Positions 18,382 to 27,186 of a stretch of 64,000 nucleotides of DNA are shown here, piece after piece. The position numbers were made by a program, and so were the translations under genes. The notes beneath the pieces are model-generated. The model was not told the origin of the DNA, made no database searches, and saw only the letters and a list, made by a program, of their open reading frames with translations. The stretch is from an uncultured Cryomorphaceae bacterium. GTDB lineage: Bacteria; Bacteroidota; Bacteroidia; Flavobacteriales; Schleiferiaceae. The DNA lies in NCBI GenBank assembly GCA_913043005.1, contig CAJWKU010000008.1, forward strand, positions 1-64,000, written 5' to 3'. Numbering within the stretch: position 1 is the stretch's first letter; the number at the start of each line of letters is the position of its first letter.

Positions 18382-20836
18382 CTGTATTTTTATTCAGGTT
18401 TAATTTCAGTTCGTTTTCATTAGGAACAAGAACTTGCCTTGCTTTCGAACCTTCAAATGGTCCAATTATACCTGCGTCTTCGAGTTGATCTACCAGTCTT
18501 CCAGCTCTATTATATCCAAGTTTCAATTTTCTCTGAAGAAGAGATGCTGAACCTTGTTGATGAATTACTACAATTCTAGCGGCATCTTCAAATAACACAT
18601 CTCTTTCTTCAGCGCTATAGTTATTGACATTTGAATTAGATTCTTCACCAGTATATTCGGGAAGGCCATAAGCGCTAGGATATGCTTGTTGAGATCCAAT
18701 GAAATCACATATTTCTTCCACTTCAGGTGTATCTAAAAATGCACACTGTAAACGGATAAGATCATTACCTGCAGAGAAAAGCATATCTCCCTTTCCGATC
18801 AATTGATCAGCTCCTCCAGAATCTAAAATTGTGCGAGAATCAATTTTTGAAGAGACTTTAAATGCTATCCGTGCAGGAAAATTAGCTTTAATAATACCTG
18901 TAATCACGTTAACCGACGGTCTTTGAGTAGCAATTATTAAATGAATACCTATTGCCCTTGCTAATTGAGCAAGACGAGCAATGGGTGTTTCAACTTCCTT
19001 TCCTGCAGTCATTATTAAGTCAGCGAATTCATCAATAACTAGAATTATATAAGGGAGATAACGATGACCACCTTCCGGATTTAATTTACGAGTTGTGAAT
19101 TTTTGATTGTATTCTTTGATATTTCTAACCATTGCGTTTTTAAGGAGCTCATACCGATCATCCATTTCGATACATAAGGAGTTTAGGGTATTTATAACCT
19201 TTGTTGTGTCAGTTATGATAGCTTCCTCTGTATCGGGCAACTTAGCAAGAAAATGACGTTCAATCTTGTTGTATAATGTTAATTCTACTTTTTTTGGATC
19301 GACAAGTACGAATTTTACTTCTGAAGGGTGCTTTTTGTATAGAATAGAGGCCAGTATAGCATTTAACCCAACTGACTTACCTTGACCCGTAGCTCCAGCC
19401 ATGAGTAAATGAGGCATTTTAGCCAAATCGGCAACAAATACTTCGTTTGAAATAGTCATACCCAATGCTACTGGTAAGTCCATAGTTGTCTTTTTGAACT
19501 TTTCAGAAGTTAAAACGCTCTTCATTGATACCATTTTAGGGCTACGATTAGGAACCTCAATTCCAATTGTACCTCTTCCAGGTATTGGCGCAATAATTCG
19601 AATTCCTAAAGCACTAAGACTTAGTGCTATGTCATCTTCTAAATTCTTAATTTTTGAAATTCTCACTCCCGCCTCCGGAATAATCTCATATAAAGTAACG
19701 GTTGGGCCAACTGCTGCCTTTATTTTGGCAATTTCAATTTTGTAATTTCTTAGTGTTTCAAGTATCCGTTCTTTATTGGCCTCTAATTCTTCAGAATCCA
19801 CTAATTGATCTGGAACATCAAAATCAGCAAGAAGTCCATAGTTGGGATGAACGTATTTTGACAATTCCAATTTCGGGTCATAAAGAGTCCCTAAAGCACC
19901 TTTAGTCAACTCTTCTTCTGAAACTTCTTGAAGAGCTTCACTGTGAGTATCAATTGGGGCTGCAACTTCCAAACCCATCTCCTCTGAGATAGTATCCTCT
20001 ATTGGTTCATTGATTATTTCCTCTGAGATAATATCCTCTGTTGGTTCATTGATTATTTCCTCAATTATATTCTCATTTTTCAATGATTCGATAGGCCCAA
20101 TTATTTGCTCTAATTCATCATTTACATTAACTTTTTCTTTATCCAATCCAAAATCATTGTCGGAATTATTCCCATCACTCATTGTTAACAGCGAATCAGA
20201 ATCTCTTGACTCAAAAGTCTTTTTCCAATTTTGTGGAGATAGTCTGAAAAACCAAATTAAATGCATAGACGTAATACTCGACCATACTAACCAAAGACCA
20301 AGTTCCCCGAAAATATTTGAACCCCAAAGATGAATAAACTTGCCAATATCACCGACCCATACATCATTGGGAGAAACAGATACATCTGAGAAAATATTAG
20401 CAAGCATACCCGTTAGGCAACTCAACAAAAATGTATAGAAAAGCCCAAGTCTTGTTATTCGAGATAACCTAGACCTCAGTCCAAATAAAATCTTTAAACC
20501 CAGGTAAATGAAACATAAAGCCGGAAAAATAAAAGTCCATCCAAGTGTCCTTAGAGTTATAAAAAAACCGATAGCCCCACCCAGTTTACCAAATACGTTA
20601 TCAATTTCAATTGTAGGGTCAAGTAAAATTTCACTAAAATTGAAGCTGACATAACTAAAATCATTTTTCCAAGAAAAAAGTGTTGATATTCCAGATATTA
20701 AAACGAATAAACCAGCAAAAATTATTGCAAGTCCAAAGACAGCATGCAATGATTTATTATCTCTTACATCAGTCATAACAGACTTCAATGACTTAGCAGG
20801 CTGCCATTTATTTTTAGACTTAGTTTTTTTTGCCAT
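18362..20836 (-). CDS. ftsK: DNA translocase FtsK
   Basis: This septum-anchored ATPase pumps chromosome ends apart during division. Four N-terminal membrane helices (to ~residue 190) are followed by an acidic linker (~200-330) with a 13-residue tandem repeat, then the motor domain: Walker A GATGQGKSVG, Walker B LVIDEFADL, and IATQRPSVNVITG. A C-terminal gamma winged helix (SASLLQRKLKLGYNRAGRL) reads the polarity sequence. Start at ATG 20836 (MAKKTK) is preferred over 20899, because the minus-strand promoter box lies at 20858-20865 and the longer form would overlap the arginase gene. Length 824. Confidence 0.95.
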   Translation of the reverse strand: MAKKTKSKNKWQPAKSLKSVMTDVRDNKSLHAVFGLAIIFAGLFVLISGISTLFSWKNDFSYVSFNFSEILLDPTIEIDNVFGKLGGAIGFFITLRTLGWTFIFPALCFIYLGLKILFGLRSRLSRITRLGLFYTFLLSCLTGMLANIFSDVSVSPNDVWVGDIGKFIHLWGSNIFGELGLWLVWSSITSMHLIWFFRLSPQNWKKTFESRDSDSLLTMSDGNNSDNDFGLDKEKVNVNDELEQIIGPIESLKNENIIEEIINEPTEDIISEEIINEPIEDTISEEMGLEVAAPIDTHSEALQEVSEEELTKGALGTLYDPKLELSKYVHPNYGLLADFDVPDQLVDSEELEANKERILETLRNYKIEIAKIKAAVGPTVTLYEIIPEAGVRISKIKNLEDDIALSLSALGIRIIAPIPGRGTIGIEVPNRSPKMVSMKSVLTSEKFKKTTMDLPVALGMTISNEVFVADLAKMPHLLMAGATGQGKSVGLNAILASILYKKHPSEVKFVLVDPKKVELTLYNKIERHFLAKLPDTEEAIITDTTKVINTLNSLCIEMDDRYELLKNAMVRNIKEYNQKFTTRKLNPEGGHRYLPYIILVIDEFADLIMTAGKEVETPIARLAQLARAIGIHLIIATQRPSVNVITGIIKANFPARIAFKVSSKIDSRTILDSGGADQLIGKGDMLFSAGNDLIRLQCAFLDTPEVEEICDFIGSQQAYPSAYGLPEYTGEESNSNVNNYSAEERDVLFEDAARIVVIHQQGSASLLQRKLKLGYNRAGRLVDQLEDAGIIGPFEGSKARQVLVPNENELKLNLNKNTDENEEI
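19981..20058. repeat. Two tandem 39-bp repeats in the ftsK linker
   Basis: Two adjacent 39-bp copies (19981-20019 and 20020-20058) differ at two bases and keep frame, encoding two 13-residue units built on EIINEP and SEE in the acidic linker. The start of a third copy follows. Slippage here would change linker length without frameshift. Confidence 0.85.
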
Positions 20837-20857
20837 TTGAATTTCTGACCTAGGCAT

Positions 20858-20883
20858 CAAAGGTAGCCCAATTCCTACCTTTG
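20858..20883. promoter_or_regulatory. Mirror-image divergent promoters of ftsK and arginase
   Basis: CAAAGGTAG and CTACCTTTG form a perfect 9-bp inverted repeat with an 8-base spacer. Each arm is a TACCTTTG -7 box: the minus-strand one (20858-20865) ends 21 bases before ftsK, the plus-strand one (20876-20883) ends 7 bases before the arginase ATG. Confidence 0.6.
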
Positions 20884-20890
20884 TAAAACC

Positions 20891-21844
20891 ATGATACAAT
20901 TGATTTCCGTAATGTCAGAATTAGGAGCCGGTACTGAAGGTTCATCAGGAGGTTTTTCAGCCATCGTTTCCGCATCTTCAAAGCATTCGGAGAATGCTAC
21001 AGGTCTTCATAATTCTAATGGCATAGTGATAGTAGAGAATGAACAATTCTCAGCAAGTTTAAACCCCGACTTTCGCCACGCTAAAAACTTACGTGAGATT
21101 GTCACAATGTACAACAGGATATCTAGTGCTATTGAGAGTTGTGTTTTAGATGATAAATTTCCGTTTGTAATAAGTGGTGATCACTCTAATGCTGGAGGGA
21201 CTGTAAGCGGCCTTAAAAGATCTTGGATGAATTCCAGAATTGGTTTAGTTTGGATTGACGCTCACGCTGACCTTCATTCTCCTTTTACAACTCCTTCTGG
21301 AAATGTTCATGGTATGCCAGTTGCCACAGCAATTAAGGAAAATAATATCGAAAATGCGATTAATCAACCTAGTGATAAAACTATTGATTTATGGGGTAAG
21401 TTATTAGGGGACGAAAGAAGAGTTAATCCAAGTGATGTTGCATACGTTGGACTCAGAAGTGTCGAAGATGCGGAAAGTTTTTTGATTCAAAAATATGGTA
21501 TGGGTGTCCATACGGTAAAAGAACTTAGAAATCGTGGAGTTGATAAAGTTATAAGAGATATTGAATTACAACTTGATAAATGTGATGTAATTTACGTTTC
21601 ATTTGATGTTGACAGTATGGATCCTTCAGTTTCTAATGGAACTGGTACTCCTGTTAATGATGGCCTTTCTAAAAAAGAAGCATTAGAGCTTTTACAGACG
21701 CTTGCAAGTCACTCAAAAGTAAAATGTATTGAATTTACAGAAATCAACCCGTCGCTTGACAGTATTGGAGAACCTATGGGTGAAGTAGCAAGTCATTTAT
21801 TTCATGAAACAATTAATTGTTTGAATAAAAGATTAAGTAAATGA
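20891..21844 (+). CDS. Arginase (ureohydrolase family)
   Basis: A 317-residue Mn-dependent ureohydrolase that would split arginine into ornithine and urea. Metal ligands are visible at His98 (SGDHS), Asp123/His125/Asp127 (DAHAD) and the Asp pair in SFDVDSMDPS. SGNVHGMP (~136-143) matches the arginase substrate loop SGNLHGQP better than agmatinase or formimidoylglutamase. The start sits 7 bases after a -7 promoter box, so the message has almost no leader. The stop overlaps the argS start (ATGA). Agmatinase-like activity cannot be ruled out from sequence alone. Confidence 0.86.
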   Translation: MIQLISVMSELGAGTEGSSGGFSAIVSASSKHSENATGLHNSNGIVIVENEQFSASLNPDFRHAKNLREIVTMYNRISSAIESCVLDDKFPFVISGDHSNAGGTVSGLKRSWMNSRIGLVWIDAHADLHSPFTTPSGNVHGMPVATAIKENNIENAINQPSDKTIDLWGKLLGDERRVNPSDVAYVGLRSVEDAESFLIQKYGMGVHTVKELRNRGVDKVIRDIELQLDKCDVIYVSFDVDSMDPSVSNGTGTPVNDGLSKKEALELLQTLASHSKVKCIEFTEINPSLDSIGEPMGEVASHLFHETINCLNKRLSK

Positions 21845-23619
21845 TTAATACTACATTATCATTAAAGTCAGTTATAACTGATCTTTTGAAAGATCTTTTT
21901 GGGGATCATAATTTATTCATTGATCTTCAAGAGACCAGAAAGGAATTTAAAGGAGATCTCACCTTGGTTATATTCCCGTTTTTAAAAGTGAGTAAGCTTT
22001 CACCTGAAGCTACAGGTGATTTAATAGGTTCTAATTTATTAAAAAGGTCCTTGGAGGTTAAAAATTATAATGTTGTCAAAGGTTTTCTCAATTTGACATT
22101 AACAGACCAGGTAATTACAACACTTTTTGATGAGATTAAAAGAACGAATAATTTTGGTTTGAAAGATTTGGATCCTTTGTTGCCTTCCGCGATGATCGAA
22201 TACTCATCACCTAATACTAATAAACCCCTGCATTTAGGTCATATTAGAAATAATCTCTTAGGTGACTCAATTTCAAGAATTGTCAAAGCGTCGGGAAGGA
22301 ATGTCATTCAAGTCCAAATAATAAACGATAGAGGGGTTCATATTTGCAAAAGCATGTGGGCTTGGAAAAAATTTGGAGACGGAGAGACTCCCAATAGTTC
22401 TGGTCTAAAAGGTGATCATTTAGTGGGAAAATACTATGTTTTATTTGACAAGGAATACAAAAGACAAATAAATGAAAGTGTACTAAATGGTAAAGAGCAA
22501 GAAGAAGCGAAAAAAACTGTCCCTTGTATTATAGAAGTTCAGAAGATGCTTTTAGATTGGGAGTCAGGAGATAAAGAAGTAATTGAGCTTTGGACTAAAA
22601 TGAATACTTGGGTCTATTCGGGTTTTAAAAAGACATATGATCGTTTGGGTATTGTATTCGATAAAAACTATTATGAATCCGAAACTTATATTTTAGGTAA
22701 AAAAGACATTATTGAAGGTCTTCAAAATGGTGTCTTTTATAGAAAACCTGATAATTCAGTTTGGATTGATTTAAGCGTTGAGGGACTAGATGAAAAAATT
22801 GTTCTAAGAAAAGATGGGTCATCTGTTTACATGACCCAGGATATTGGAACTGCAATTCAACGATTTAAAGATTTTGAAATTGACTCATTAACATATGTAG
22901 TGGGCAATGAACAAGACTATCATTTTAGAGTATTGTTTTTGATTCTCGAAAAATTAGGTTACCCATGGGCAAGGAAATTGAGCCATTTATCTTACGGTAT
23001 GGTTGACCTACCATCGGGAAAGATGAAGTCCAGAGAAGGTAAGGTTGTTGATGCTGATGACTTAATGGATGAAATGGAGTCAGCTGCGAGGAAAATGTCA
23101 ATTGAACTAGGTAAGTCGCAATCATTCAACAATTCAGAAAGTGAAATACTCAATAAAGTTCTCGGACATGGTGCTTTAAAGTACTTTATCTTAAAAGTTG
23201 ATCCCAAAAAGAGAATGATATTTAATCCTGAAGAATCCATTGATTTTAATGGAAATACTGGACCTTTTTTACAATATACTCATGCTCGAATATCTTCTTT
23301 AATTAATAAAAAGGGGAGCCAAGTAAATTATAATTGGGACCAATTTGAACTAACTGAAAAAGAGAGGGGTCTCGTAATATTGATTGCCAAATTCCCCCAA
23401 AATATTCAAGCTGCTGCTGCTGGCTTAAATCCAAGTATTATAGCTGCATATTTATATGAATTGGCAAAAGGTTTCAATAGCTTTTATCAGCAGCATTCGG
23501 TTTTAAATGCCGAAACAGCCTTAATTGCAGCATTTCGCTTAGACTTGTGCAAGGAAGTCGCTAACGTGTTAAACTCAGGGCTTAATATTTTAGGAATAAA
23601 TGCACCTGAAAGAATGTAA
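21841..23619 (+). CDS. argS: Arginine--tRNA ligase
   Basis: A class I synthetase, 592 residues, that charges tRNA-Arg. The HIGH motif appears as HLGHIRNN after EYSSPNTNKPL; the KMSKS-like site is MKSREG. The arginine N-terminal (Add-1) domain and the C-terminal DALR anticodon-binding domain are present, including GPFLQYTHAR. Translation is coupled to arginase by an ATGA overlap. It converges on the C1 peptidase with a gap of 6 bases. Confidence 0.96.
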   Translation: MINTTLSLKSVITDLLKDLFGDHNLFIDLQETRKEFKGDLTLVIFPFLKVSKLSPEATGDLIGSNLLKRSLEVKNYNVVKGFLNLTLTDQVITTLFDEIKRTNNFGLKDLDPLLPSAMIEYSSPNTNKPLHLGHIRNNLLGDSISRIVKASGRNVIQVQIINDRGVHICKSMWAWKKFGDGETPNSSGLKGDHLVGKYYVLFDKEYKRQINESVLNGKEQEEAKKTVPCIIEVQKMLLDWESGDKEVIELWTKMNTWVYSGFKKTYDRLGIVFDKNYYESETYILGKKDIIEGLQNGVFYRKPDNSVWIDLSVEGLDEKIVLRKDGSSVYMTQDIGTAIQRFKDFEIDSLTYVVGNEQDYHFRVLFLILEKLGYPWARKLSHLSYGMVDLPSGKMKSREGKVVDADDLMDEMESAARKMSIELGKSQSFNNSESEILNKVLGHGALKYFILKVDPKKRMIFNPEESIDFNGNTGPFLQYTHARISSLINKKGSQVNYNWDQFELTEKERGLVILIAKFPQNIQAAAAGLNPSIIAAYLYELAKGFNSFYQQHSVLNAETALIAAFRLDLCKEVANVLNSGLNILGINAPERM

Positions 23620-23625
23620 AATAGT

Positions 23626-24819
23626 CTACCATTTAGCTTGGCTAGTTGCTTTTTTAATTCTTTTGGGAAGCCCATCTTTATGTAACATAATTGATATCGT
23701 TTTAGATTTCACAAAGGCTTCTGAGGCGTAAATATATCCATTACGATAAGGGTTTTTAATGTCTCCCCAAGAGTTTTTTACAATGTAATAAATACCACCT
23801 TTTTGATCCTTGACCTTTCCCACTATTTGCATGCCATGATCATCCTGAGTTTGATAATTATCAAAACCTAACTGGCGAATTTCTTGTGTTACATTCATTT
23901 CTTCGTGAGGAGACGAAAAAGCCTTGGATCTTTCAGTGTCTGACATATCGGCCCATGGCTTTGTAGGAGAAATAGCAACGCCATTTTTAAGGGAAAATCC
24001 ACGCTCTGAAACGTCAGTCGCCCATGCTATCGTAAATCCGTTTTCTAGGGCATGGTCAATAGAGGTCATCATTTGATCTAGTGGAACATTGTAAGACATT
24101 GCCCATGACCAGTTATCGGGTACTTCAATTGGGAACCAAGTATAGAAAGGATGGTGAGTAAAAGAGGTAATTTGTACATAATCATCAGAATCTATTCCAA
24201 GATAATCATCGGCAAAAAGACGTGGAGTGTAAATCTTCCCATTAAAAGAAAATTCTTTTGGCTCATCACCTAAGTAAGCATCTAAGACACCATCAAATCC
24301 GGTCTTCCAAGCAGTTGATATCTTTCCGCTATTCTTATCTTTTACAGCATCCAGTATTCCTTTTAGAGAAGCTTCCAGTTCACCATGGTCATTTCCTTTA
24401 GTACCGTAATTTAGACCAGGGTATACATCTTCAGGGACAGCACCATATTTCTTGATTACATAAAATATATCTGGCTCAGCTCCTCCTTGAGCAAAATTCA
24501 AGTTCCCGTGAAGACGAATATACTTGTCAGCTTTGTCTTGGTATACTTTTCTTACAGTATACATTTCAGAGAGATCTATTTTAGGTTTACCTAATCTTAT
24601 AAGCTCAGATTCTAAAAAAGCTGTAGCTGAATAACTCCAACATGTTCCGGATCGCCCTTGATTTTTAACAGACGTTGCTTCGATATCGTAAATCGTCGTG
24701 AATTCAAATTGTTGAACATTTGATTCTCCATTATTCGCCACTTTGTTTATTAAGTCAACTTGTCCAAAAATTGAAATAGGAATAAAGAGTGATACTATCG
24801 TTGCAGAAAGTTGTTTCAT
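23626..24819 (-). CDS. C1B cysteine peptidase (aminopeptidase C/bleomycin hydrolase type), exported
   Basis: A papain-fold peptidase of 397 residues with a signal peptide (to about FGQ, residue 20). The catalytic Cys is in NQGRSGTCWSYS, the His in DDHGMQIVG and the Asn in IVKNSWGD, the PepC/BLMH order. Related cytosolic PepC enzymes are hexameric aminopeptidases; the signal peptide places this one in the periplasm, as in other Bacteroidota. It lies 21 bases downstream of hbd in transcription order the other way, i.e. hbd is upstream-adjacent on the same strand. Confidence 0.88.
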   Translation of the reverse strand: MKQLSATIVSLFIPISIFGQVDLINKVANNGESNVQQFEFTTIYDIEATSVKNQGRSGTCWSYSATAFLESELIRLGKPKIDLSEMYTVRKVYQDKADKYIRLHGNLNFAQGGAEPDIFYVIKKYGAVPEDVYPGLNYGTKGNDHGELEASLKGILDAVKDKNSGKISTAWKTGFDGVLDAYLGDEPKEFSFNGKIYTPRLFADDYLGIDSDDYVQITSFTHHPFYTWFPIEVPDNWSWAMSYNVPLDQMMTSIDHALENGFTIAWATDVSERGFSLKNGVAISPTKPWADMSDTERSKAFSSPHEEMNVTQEIRQLGFDNYQTQDDHGMQIVGKVKDQKGGIYYIVKNSWGDIKNPYRNGYIYASEAFVKSKTISIMLHKDGLPKRIKKATSQAKW

Positions 24820-24840
24820 ATTTAAAAATAAATTTATTAG

Positions 24841-25725
24841 TTAAGCTTTGTATGCTACAGGTGGATTTTTAATTCCGTTAGAGTAGTCATAGAATCCTTT
24901 TCCTGACTTTACTCCTAGGTCACCTGAAGTAACGAGGTTAATAAGCACAGGATTCGGAGAATATTTTTGTTTACCATATCCTTGATGCATAACGTTTAAT
25001 ATACTCAAGCAAACATCAAGACCAATAAAATCTGCTAATTGAAGCGGTCCCATTGGATGACCCATTCCAAGTTTCATTATTGAGTCAATTTCAGATACTC
25101 CAGCAACCCCATTTTGAAGGGATTCAATAGCTTCATTGATCATTGGCATTAAAATTCGATTCGCTACAAAACCTGGATAGTCATTGCAAGCTACTGGTGT
25201 TTTGCCTAATTTTTTTGATAACTGTGTTATTACAGCTATTGTCTTTTCAGAAGTTTTATAGCCACTAATTATTTCTACAAGTTTCATTACCGGCACAGGG
25301 TTCATAAAGTGCATTCCAATTACATTCTCTGGATGTTTGGTGACTGAAGCAATTTTTCCTATTGAAATAGAGGAGGTGTTAGTAGCTAAAATAGTTTCTT
25401 TGGAAACCAAAGTGCTTAAACTTGAAAAGATCTTGAGCTTCAAGCTTTCATTTTCAGTAGCAGCTTCGATTACAATATCTGCTGATATTACAGCTTGCTC
25501 AAGATTGGTGACTAATTGAATTCTCTCAAGCGAGGATCGCCCTGCATCTGCGGTTAATAATTCTTTACTTATCTGCCTATTAATATTTTTTTCAATATTA
25601 ATTATTGATTTGGCTAACGCTTTCTCATCGATATCAAAAAGCATTACGTCGAATCCATTTATGGCAAAAACATGGGCAATTCCATTACCCATTGTTCCGG
25701 CTCCGATAACGGTTATTTTTTTCAT
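24841..25725 (-). CDS. hbd: 3-hydroxybutyryl-CoA dehydrogenase
   Basis: An NAD-dependent 3-hydroxyacyl-CoA dehydrogenase of 294 residues. The Rossmann motif VIGAGTMGNGIAHVFA opens the protein; ATNTSSISI and the catalytic-His motif GMHFMNPVPVMKLVEI follow; the C-terminal domain has LGMGHPMGPLQLADFIGLDV and a KSGKGFYDY end. It reduces acetoacetyl-CoA or acts in fatty-acid/amino-acid breakdown. ATG 25725 is preferred to the TTG three codons upstream. Confidence 0.92.
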   Translation of the reverse strand: MKKITVIGAGTMGNGIAHVFAINGFDVMLFDIDEKALAKSIINIEKNINRQISKELLTADAGRSSLERIQLVTNLEQAVISADIVIEAATENESLKLKIFSSLSTLVSKETILATNTSSISIGKIASVTKHPENVIGMHFMNPVPVMKLVEIISGYKTSEKTIAVITQLSKKLGKTPVACNDYPGFVANRILMPMINEAIESLQNGVAGVSEIDSIMKLGMGHPMGPLQLADFIGLDVCLSILNVMHQGYGKQKYSPNPVLINLVTSGDLGVKSGKGFYDYSNGIKNPPVAYKA

Positions 25726-25746
25726 GATGCGCAAGATACGCAGAGA

Positions 25747-27186
25747 TCACTTTCCACGGCCCTGAATTATTGTCCAAACTGTGTATATTAAAACTTTTAT
25801 ATCATTGAAAAACGACATATTTTCAATGTAAATGAGGTCATATTTCATCCTGGATATCATTTCTTTGACATTACTTGCATATCCAAACCTAACCATTCCC
25901 CAGCTTGTAATGCCTGGCCTAACCTTATAAATATGCCTATATTGAGGTGCTTGCGCTATTATTTTCTCAGCATAAAAAGACCTTTCGGGCCTCGGACCAA
26001 CAATGCTCATGTCCCCTTTAAAGACATTCCAAAATTGTGGCAACTCATCTAATCTATATTTCCTTAGAAACTTGCCTATTGTTGTTATTCGAGTGTCTTT
26101 TTCACTACTCAATTGAGGGCCATCCTTCTCTGCATTGATTCGCATCGTTCGGAACTTGTATATATTAAACGCCCTTTGATTTTTTCCAAGTCTAGGTTGA
26201 GAAAAGAAAACTGGTCCCTTTGTAAGTCTTACCATTATTGATAGAATTATCAGTATCGGGGAAATAATAACTAAAGCCAATATGCTAATTAAAATATCTA
26301 TTAATCTCTTAGAATTACGTTGCCACGGATTCATCGGATCAATATGCCATTCCATTAATGGAACACCATGGTCATCTATTTTTACTTGCCCTGAAAGTAT
26401 TCCATAGGTATCGGGAATCATGAATGTCCTAACTCTAGAGGTCTCTAGGTCTAGAATCAACTTGGTAAGCTGATGGTGGCTCTCGGGTGCAAGGGCTACG
26501 ATGCAATCTCTAATATTTAAATTATTTATGCAGCTACTAAGATTTTTGAGTTCTCCTACCATGGGTATGTCACCTAAAAAACCTTTGTCATCATTTTCTT
26601 TCTCTTCGGTATTTATCCATCCAGAAAATATTTCACCCGACCAGTTAGAATGCAAAGACAATGATTCTAAATTTTTCTGAAGTTCTGATCTTGAGCCTAT
26701 CAGAAGTGTAGGGAAAGAGTATCTTTTAGATAGGATATTCCTTTGAATAATATAGCCCATAACCATCCTATTAAAAATAGATCCTAAAAAAATGATTCCT
26801 GAAAAAATACCTGCTGTTTTAAAATAATCCGTATAATCAGTGACATAGTCATTTAAAAGAAATATTAAAAAATAGAAGCTGGAAAACACAAAAAATATCT
26901 GAACAATAAGTCTTATTTCAGTCAAACGAGATTTTCTTATTGGATTAATATAAAGGCCTATTAATGCAATAGAAAAAACCCAAAGTATTGATGTTATAGA
27001 AGCACCGAGGCTATAAAAATTATCCCAATGCATCGCTTCTAGTCCAAACCTTGCTGGCTCTATAACTGCCTTTCTGTAAGAATATAGAGCAGTATATGCA
27101 ATCCAAGCTGTAACGAAGTCACATATAACATATGCAAATCGCCATAATTTTTGATGAGTATTTAAATTAAAACTCTGTATTTTCAT
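25747..27186 (-). CDS. Polyprenyl glycosylphosphotransferase (WcaJ/WbaP-like sugar transferase)
   Basis: This protein starts exopolysaccharide or O-antigen synthesis by loading a sugar phosphate on undecaprenyl phosphate. The N-terminal third has about four membrane helices, then a nucleotide-binding-like domain (~150-270), then the catalytic bacterial sugar transferase domain: RLIDILISILALVIISPILI, GPVFFSQPRLGKN, YKFRTMR, DELPQFWNVFKGDMSIVGPRP. Length 479 is typical. Its start overlaps the upstream lipoprotein stop by 4 bases; no polysaccharide cluster surrounds it. Confidence 0.9.
   Translation of the reverse strand: MKIQSFNLNTHQKLWRFAYVICDFVTAWIAYTALYSYRKAVIEPARFGLEAMHWDNFYSLGASITSILWVFSIALIGLYINPIRKSRLTEIRLIVQIFFVFSSFYFLIFLLNDYVTDYTDYFKTAGIFSGIIFLGSIFNRMVMGYIIQRNILSKRYSFPTLLIGSRSELQKNLESLSLHSNWSGEIFSGWINTEEKENDDKGFLGDIPMVGELKNLSSCINNLNIRDCIVALAPESHHQLTKLILDLETSRVRTFMIPDTYGILSGQVKIDDHGVPLMEWHIDPMNPWQRNSKRLIDILISILALVIISPILIILSIMVRLTKGPVFFSQPRLGKNQRAFNIYKFRTMRINAEKDGPQLSSEKDTRITTIGKFLRKYRLDELPQFWNVFKGDMSIVGPRPERSFYAEKIIAQAPQYRHIYKVRPGITSWGMVRFGYASNVKEMISRMKYDLIYIENMSFFNDIKVLIYTVWTIIQGRGK

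Noticed and set aside
20837-20899. Longer FtsK N terminus
   Set aside because: It would cross its own -7 box and overlap the arginase start.
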